A stretch of 64,000 bases of DNA from Hymenobacter cellulosivorans (lineage in GTDB: Bacteria; Bacteroidota; Bacteroidia; Cytophagales; Hymenobacteraceae): assembly GCF_022919135.1 (NCBI RefSeq), contig NZ_CP095049.1, positions 3,910,501-3,974,500 on the forward strand, read 5' to 3'. Position 1 is the stretch's first letter, and the number at the start of each line of letters is the position of its first letter. Of this stretch, positions 59,590 through 64,000 are shown one piece after another. The notes below the pieces were generated by a model that was given only the letters and a program-made list of their open reading frames with translations, searched no databases and had not been told where the DNA came from. Made by a program: the position numbers and the translations under genes.

Positions 59590-59906
59590 GGCCTTGTCAG
59601 GGGCAGTAAAGTGGGAAAAGATGAATAAACGAACGAAGCAGGTCCGGCTGCGAAGATACGGGCGCAGCAACCGCAGGTTGGACTTGCAAGGTAAAAATCA
59701 GCAGGAAAATTCCCGGCTCACCAAGCTTTTTTGCCCGCCAGACAGGATACGCTTGAGCTCCCAAAAAGCCGGTTATAGCGTCGGTAAGGGCGTTATGGTC
59801 TGTAACATCGAGTTTTATGGCAGTGGTCAGTGGGTCCTAGCAGCGCCCTTTGAGCTTGCCTTAAGGCCATAAACCTGTAAGTCGGGAAAGCTGCTCCGAG
59901 GCGCCG
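59590..59906. other. Intergenic stretch without a recognisable gene
   Basis: About 317 nt between the acidic protein and the ABC ATPase. I see no conserved frame, RNA or repeat; a near -7 box (TATCTTCG, one mismatch) lies at about 59650-59660 on the minus strand and could serve the acidic protein. Confidence 0.35.
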
Positions 59907-60539
59907 TTAGCGGGCCGCTTTGGCCCCAAAATCCGTCACGCTGAGTTGTTGCTGGCAGAAGCTATACTCCTCGGGTACATTGGAGCTGACAATAACCAGC
60001 CGGCCCGCCACGGTGGCCGCCACGTGTTCCAGGTACCATTCCACGCCGGTCCGGTCGAGGTTGGTGGTGGGCTCGTCGAGCAGGAGCAGGGGTGTATCGG
60101 CGTAGAGGGCCAGGGCCAGCTTAAGACGCTGCTTCATACCGCTAGAAAAGTCCCGCACCATCTTGTGGCGCGACTTTTCCAGGTACATCAGCTCGATGAG
60201 TCGGGCAGGCGTCAGGCCCGGGCGCAGAGGCTTGAAGCGGGTATGGAACTGCAGCAGCTCGGTTAGGGTCAGCTCCTCGATGAGCTCCAGGTAGGGCGCG
60301 CAGTAGGCCAGGCGGCGGGGCACGTCTTCCACGGCTACGGGCTGACCCTGCCAGGAATACGTCAGGGTGCCCTCAGTAGGCAAAATCTGGCCGGAAAGGG
60401 TGTTGAGCAGGGTGCTTTTACCCGAGCCGTTGGGCCCCAATACGGCCGTGGCGGTGCCGGGCCGGAATACGTGGCTCAAGCCCCGAAAAATCCAGTCCCG
60501 TACGAAGCGTTTGCCCAGCCCGCTTGCTTCAATCTGCAC
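59907..60539 (-). CDS. ABC transporter ATP-binding protein (CcmA-like)
   Basis: 210 residues. Walker A LGPNGSGKSTLLN (about 34-45), signature DFSSGMKQRLKLALAL (about 137), Walker B LLLLDEPTTNLDRTG (about 155). It looks like the short heme-exporter/CcmA or gliding-type ATPases. It overlaps lpxA by 11 nt and is likely co-transcribed. No permease is adjacent. Confidence 0.85.
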   Translation of the reverse strand: MQIEASGLGKRFVRDWIFRGLSHVFRPGTATAVLGPNGSGKSTLLNTLSGQILPTEGTLTYSWQGQPVAVEDVPRRLAYCAPYLELIEELTLTELLQFHTRFKPLRPGLTPARLIELMYLEKSRHKMVRDFSSGMKQRLKLALALYADTPLLLLDEPTTNLDRTGVEWYLEHVAATVAGRLVIVSSNVPEEYSFCQQQLSVTDFGAKAAR

Positions 60540-61326
60540 CGTTGCCGTTGCGGGAATAGCCCTTGATTACGCCCCGGCCCGAGTTGCGTACAAAGTTCAC
60601 TACTTCGTCGCGCTCGGGCGAAGGCAGCAACTCCAGCTCAATCTTGTCGAGGGCGTCGTTGTTGTTCAGGCCGCTGAGGAAGAGCAACCGGTAGAGCTGC
60701 TGAATCTCGCTGATTTTCTGGTCGGAAAATCCCCGGCGGCGCAGACCGATGCTATTGATGCCGCTGTAGGTGAGCGGCTCCCGACCGGCCTTCACGAAAG
60801 GCGGCACGTCTTTGCGCACCAGAGAGCCGCCCGAAATCATGGCGTGGGGGCCTACTTTCACAAACTGGTGCACGGCCGAGGTGCCACCGATAATGGCGTG
60901 GTCTCCGATTTCGACGTGGCCAGCTAGCTGCACGCTGTTGGCCAGCACGCAATGGTTGCCGATGATACAGTCGTGGGCTACGTGCACGTAGGCCATCAGC
61001 AGGCAGTTGCTGCCCACGATTGTCTTGAGCCGGTCCACAGTGCCGCGGTTTACCGTCACGCACTCCCGAATAACGGTGTTGTCGCCGATGTGCACGGTGG
61101 TTTTCTCGCCGGCAAACTTGAGGTCCTGGGGCATGGCGGCAATCACGGCGCCGGGAAAAATCTTGCAGTTCTTGCCAATGCGGGCCCCCGACATAATCGT
61201 CACGTTGGGTCCAATCCAGGTGCCTTCCCCGATTTCCACATCCTTATCAATGGTCGTGAAAGGCTCCACCACCACGTTCTGGGCGATTTTAGCTTCGGGG
61301 TGAATGTAGGCGAGCGGCTGGTTCAT
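60529..61326 (-). CDS. lpxA: UDP-N-acetylglucosamine acyltransferase
   Basis: 265 residues. It adds 3-hydroxyacyl to UDP-GlcNAc, the first step of lipid A synthesis. A left-handed beta-helix of hexapeptide repeats (about 1-190) with the catalytic His in MAYVHVAHDCIIGNHC, and a C-terminal helical domain. It overlaps the downstream ABC gene by 11 nt; lpxC/fabZ is upstream across repeat H11. Confidence 0.96.
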   Translation of the reverse strand: MNQPLAYIHPEAKIAQNVVVEPFTTIDKDVEIGEGTWIGPNVTIMSGARIGKNCKIFPGAVIAAMPQDLKFAGEKTTVHIGDNTVIRECVTVNRGTVDRLKTIVGSNCLLMAYVHVAHDCIIGNHCVLANSVQLAGHVEIGDHAIIGGTSAVHQFVKVGPHAMISGGSLVRKDVPPFVKAGREPLTYSGINSIGLRRRGFSDQKISEIQQLYRLLFLSGLNNNDALDKIELELLPSPERDEVVNFVRNSGRGVIKGYSRNGNGAD

Positions 61327-61344
61327 TCAGGGGGGAGTTAGGCT

Positions 61345-61428
61345 GAAGAATGAATACTTATGAATGGGGCGTTTGTTCAAATAACGTGCGCAAGAGCTAC
61401 ACATTATCCATTCTTAAGTATTAATAAG
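61345..61428. repeat. Heptamer inverted repeat element H11 (lpxC/fabZ stop to lpxA start)
   Basis: The left arm (61345-61367) reads AGAATGAATACTTATGAATG. The right arm (61401-61428), read inward on the minus strand, is TTATTAATACTTAAGAATGG. It is weaker than the others but has the same 7-nt spacing. The lpxC/fabZ stop is about 10 nt outside the right arm. Confidence 0.5.
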
Positions 61429-61437
61429 GAAGTACAT

Positions 61438-62832
61438 CTAGGCGTCTTTGCGAACAATGGCCGCGCTCATCTCCGCTTCCATCACCACTTTACCATTGAC
61501 GAAAGCCTGGCCTTTCATCTTGGCAATGCCGCGCTTGATGGGAGACAACAGCTGACAGCGGAAAATGATGGTGTCGCCGGGCTTCACCATTTTGCGGAAG
61601 CGGCAGTTTTCGATGCCGATAAAGTAAGGCGTGTAATTTTCGGGGTCGGGCACGGTGTTCAGCACCAGGATGCCCCCGGTCTGGGCCATGGCCTCTACCT
61701 GGAGCACACCCGGGAAAACCGGATTGCCGGGGTAGTGCCCCGTGAAGAACGGCTCGTTGATGGTCACGTTCTTGATGCTGGTCACTGTAGTGCTATCCAG
61801 GTGAATCACCTTGTCGATCAGCAAAAAGGGGTAGCGGTGGGGCAGCACCTGCATGATCTGGTTGATGTCCATCACCGGCTCCCGGTTCGGGTCGTAGCTC
61901 GGCACGGGGGAGGTGTTGGCCTCCATCATCTTCTTCTTGATCTTCTTGGCAAAGGCCACGTTGGCCGCGTGCCCGGGCCGGGCCGCCAGGATCTGACCTT
62001 TCAGCGGCCGGCCTACCAGGGCCAGGTCACCAACCAAATCAAGCAGCTTGTGGCGGGCCGGCTCGTTTTTGTAGCGCAGGTCCACGTTGTTGAGGATGCC
62101 TTCCTTCTTGACGGCCACCTTGGGCTTGCCCAGCATCGTAGCCAGCTCGCTCAGCTCCTCGTCGCTCACCACCCGGTCGACGACCACAATGGCGTTGCTC
62201 AAATCACCGCCCTTAATCAGGTTGGACTTGTAGAGGGCTTCCAGCTCGTGGAGGAAGCAGAACGTGCGCGAGCTGGAAATTTCGGCCGTAAACTGCGTAA
62301 TATCGGTCAGGGAGGCGTGCTGGGAGCCCAGCACCGGCGAATTGTAGTCCACCATTACCGTCAGCCGGTAATCGTTCAGGGGCAGGGCGGCAATTTCCAC
62401 GGCCCGGCCGTTGTCGACAAAGCGGATTTCCTCAGGAATCTCGAAGTAGTTGCGCAGCGCGTTCTGCTCCTCCAGGCCCACTTCCATCAGGGCCTTGATG
62501 AACTCGTAGCTGGAGCCGTCCATGATGGGCGGTTCGGGGCCGTCGAGCTGAATCATCACGTTATCAATCTGCAGGCCCACCAGGGCGGCCAGCGTGTGCT
62601 CCACGGTATTTACGCGGGCCCCGTTCTGCTCGATGGTCGTGCCGCGGGAAAGGTCCACCACGTTGTCCACGTCGGCATCCACGACGGGCTGCCCGGGCAA
62701 ATCGATGCGCTGAAACTTGAAGCCATGATTTACCGGCGCGGGGCAGAAGGTCATGTTGGCCGAAACGCCGGTGTGCAGGCCAATGCCGCTCACGGTTACT
62801 GGCGCCTTAATGGTATGTTGCTTGTCGTTCAT
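61438..62832 (-). CDS. lpxC-fabZ: Bifunctional LpxC/FabZ (lipid A deacetylase and hydroxyacyl-ACP dehydratase)
   Basis: 464 residues. The N-terminal LpxC part (about 1-310) deacetylates UDP-3-O-acyl-GlcNAc; zinc and catalytic residues are in NTVEHTLAALVGLQID and RHKLLDLVGDLALVGR. The C-terminal FabZ part (about 320-464) dehydrates 3-hydroxyacyl-ACP; its His and Glu are in FTGHYPGNPVFPGVLQVEAM. The fusion is typical of Bacteroidota and links lipid A to fatty acid synthesis. One reading frame, no frameshift. Confidence 0.97.
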   Translation of the reverse strand: MNDKQHTIKAPVTVSGIGLHTGVSANMTFCPAPVNHGFKFQRIDLPGQPVVDADVDNVVDLSRGTTIEQNGARVNTVEHTLAALVGLQIDNVMIQLDGPEPPIMDGSSYEFIKALMEVGLEEQNALRNYFEIPEEIRFVDNGRAVEIAALPLNDYRLTVMVDYNSPVLGSQHASLTDITQFTAEISSSRTFCFLHELEALYKSNLIKGGDLSNAIVVVDRVVSDEELSELATMLGKPKVAVKKEGILNNVDLRYKNEPARHKLLDLVGDLALVGRPLKGQILAARPGHAANVAFAKKIKKKMMEANTSPVPSYDPNREPVMDINQIMQVLPHRYPFLLIDKVIHLDSTTVTSIKNVTINEPFFTGHYPGNPVFPGVLQVEAMAQTGGILVLNTVPDPENYTPYFIGIENCRFRKMVKPGDTIIFRCQLLSPIKRGIAKMKGQAFVNGKVVMEAEMSAAIVRKDA

Positions 62833-62837
62833 TGGTA

Positions 62838-62924
62838 GAGTTGGCCGTTGTCAGTTGTCCGTTGTTAGCTACCGGATAGTCTCGAATAGAACTGTCCTGA
62901 CAACTGACAACAAGCAACTGACCA
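62838..62924. repeat. Heptamer inverted repeat element H12 (lpxD stop to lpxC start)
   Basis: The left arm (62838-62868) reads GAGTTGGCCGTTGTCAGTTG then TCCGTTGTTAGC. The right arm (62892-62924), read inward on the minus strand, is TGGTCAGTTGCTTGTTGTCA then GTTGTCAGGAC. The spacing is 7 nt (TTGTCAG, TTGTCCG). The lpxD stop is 15-20 nt from the right arm. Confidence 0.65.
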
Positions 62925-62941
62925 CTAAATAGGGCGCAAAG

Positions 62942-63982
62942 CTAGGACTTTTCCGGCGTGGATGAGGTACGCTCCAAGTCGCTGAGGCGGCGCTCCAACT
63001 CGGGCAGGTGGCGGAAAATGGCGTTGGCTCGCAAACTGTCGCGCAAATTGAAGGCTGGGGAACCCTGCAGCAGCACGCCCTCAGTCTTGATGGACTTGCC
63101 CACGCCCGACTGCGCCGTAACCGTCGTGCGGTTGGCCAGGGTGAGGTGGCCGGCAATACCGGTTTGGCCGGCCAGCACGCAGAAATCCCCGATTTTGGAG
63201 GAGCCTGAAATGCCCGACTGCGCCGCTACCACGGTGTGGCGGCCGATTTCGACGTTGTGGGCAATCTGCACCAGGTTGTCGATTTTGGAGCCTTCCCGGA
63301 TGATGGTCGAGCCCATGGTGGCGCAGTCGATGGTGGCGTTGGCCCCGATGCTGACGTTGTCTTCGAGCACTACGTTGCCGATCTGCGGGATGGTCTTGTA
63401 GGAGCCGTCGGGCTGGGGCGCGAAGCCAAAGCCGTCGGAGCCGATAACGGCGCCGGCGTGTACGGTGCAGCGGTTGCCGATGACGGTTTCAGCGTAGATC
63501 TTGGCTCCGGCGTAGATAATGGTGCCGTCGCCAATCACGCACCGGTCGCCGATGTAGGCCTGGGGGAAAATCACCACGTCGCGGCCGATGCGGCAGTCCT
63601 GGCCGATGTAGGAGAAGGCCCCGCGGTAGTGGTTGTCGCCGATAACCGAGCCGGCACCGATAAAGGCGGGCTCTTCCACGCCGCGCCGGCCGGTGCGGGT
63701 GGCCTGCTGGTAAAATTCGAGCAGGGTAGTAAAGCTGGTGTACGGGTCGTCGACGCGGATCAGGGCCGGGCCAACGGGCTGTTTCAGGGCCAGGGTTTTG
63801 CTCACAATGACGGCCGAAGCACCGGTCGTATACAGGTGGGGCTCGTACTTGAGGTTCGACAGGAAGGAGAGGGCCCCGGCCTGTGCTTCTTCTATTTTTG
63901 CCAAGCGGTCAATGCGCTGCGAGGCGTCGCCTTCGACGACCCCGTGGAGCACTTCCGCAATCTGGCCTACCGTAAATTCCAT
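62942..63982 (-). CDS. lpxD: UDP-3-O-acylglucosamine N-acyltransferase
   Basis: 346 residues. It adds the second acyl chain in lipid A synthesis. A globular N-domain ([34 protein letters not shown]) is followed by left-handed beta-helix repeats (about 105-300) with the catalytic His in [13 protein letters not shown] and a C-terminal helix. Upstream promoter: the -7 box TACTTTTG ends 4 nt before the ATG. Full length. Confidence 0.96.
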   Translation of the reverse strand: MEFTVGQIAEVLHGVVEGDASQRIDRLAKIEEAQAGALSFLSNLKYEPHLYTTGASAVIVSKTLALKQPVGPALIRVDDPYTSFTTLLEFYQQATRTGRRGVEEPAFIGAGSVIGDNHYRGAFSYIGQDCRIGRDVVIFPQAYIGDRCVIGDGTIIYAGAKIYAETVIGNRCTVHAGAVIGSDGFGFAPQPDGSYKTIPQIGNVVLEDNVSIGANATIDCATMGSTIIREGSKIDNLVQIAHNVEIGRHTVVAAQSGISGSSKIGDFCVLAGQTGIAGHLTLANRTTVTAQSGVGKSIKTEGVLLQGSPAFNLRDSLRANAIFRHLPELERRLSDLERTSSTPEKS

Positions 63983-63986
63983 TGCG

Positions 63987-63994
63987 CAAAAGTA
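63987..63994 (-). promoter_or_regulatory. -7 box (TACTTTTG) 4 nt before the lpxD ATG
   Basis: TACTTTTG is followed by CGCA and then the ATG at 63982. This predicts a transcription start at or next to the start codon (leaderless mRNA). Confidence 0.5.
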
Positions 63995-64000
63995 GAGAAA

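Noticed and set aside
945..62924. Heptamer elements as a CRISPR array or transposon
   Set aside because: Arms are inverted pairs of short degenerate words at separate loci, without regularly spaced spacers, cas genes or a transposase frame.

Overview
The window looks like a chromosomal segment of a GC-rich member of the Bacteroidota, most likely Hymenobacter or a close relative (inferred from gene content, not from a database search). The grounds are: a fused LpxC/FabZ enzyme, type IX secretion proteins (PorT, a PorE-like OmpA protein), Bacteroidota-restricted families (DUF5606, DUF2851, DUF4197), lipoproteins with SxC-type lipoboxes, and repeated Bacteroidota-type promoters with a TAnnTTTG -7 box. 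I see no rRNA, tRNA, CRISPR array, prophage or transposase. Almost everything is housekeeping or cell-envelope coding DNA.

Layout. 1-9.4 kb: start of a peptidyl-prolyl isomerase, a fasciclin lipoprotein, rsgA, kdtA, an S41 peptidase beside a frameshifted outer-membrane protein, a frameshifted serine hydrolase, a membrane-bound LytTR regulator and a decayed region. 9.4-15.2 kb: peroxiredoxin with its Fur/PerR-type regulator, aspartate kinase, fructose-bisphosphatase, DUF5606, a TonB-like protein, engB. 15.2-20.3 kb: a candidate structured RNA, a PorE-like OmpA protein, ubiE overlapping porT, an SDR. 20.3-32.4 kb: hydrolase, cytidine deaminase, saccharopine dehydrogenase, an ABC exporter, trmN6, a lipoprotein, a frameshifted acyltransferase, rnhA, marC, serC, aroQ, a lipoprotein, xerD. 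32.5-45.8 kb: membrane proteins, ftsK, lolA, DUF2851, a NeuD-like acetyltransferase, trhO, a nucleoside phosphorylase, acyl-CoA reductase and ferredoxin. 46-59.6 kb: an N-acetyl sugar amidotransferase with a nitrilase, valS, an outer-membrane beta-barrel receptor, an E2 acyltransferase, cinA, two DUF4197 proteins and an acidic protein. 59.9-64 kb: an ABC ATPase, lpxA, lpxC/fabZ and lpxD (lipid A synthesis).

The most unusual signal is a set of at least twelve intergenic inverted repeats whose arms are degenerate tandem heptamers. At each locus one edge lies on or within about 15 nt of a stop codon, and several stop codons are inside an arm. They occur only between co-directional or convergent genes; none is in the nine divergent promoter regions. 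The word repeated differs by locus (GGTGAGA-, TTGTTCG-, AATGTGC-, AGAACTC- and GAATACT-like), but the two arms of one element match each other. Two elements nest a terminator and a second repeat family. This suggests a 3'-end hairpin system maintained by arm-to-arm copying or slippage.

Other points: four minus-strand genes are each broken by what looks like one missing G in a G4-G5 run, so either assembly error or real decay; several promoters end about 4-6 nt before the start codon (candidate leaderless mRNAs); and a nitrilase-family enzyme is paired with a PP-loop sugar amidotransferase.
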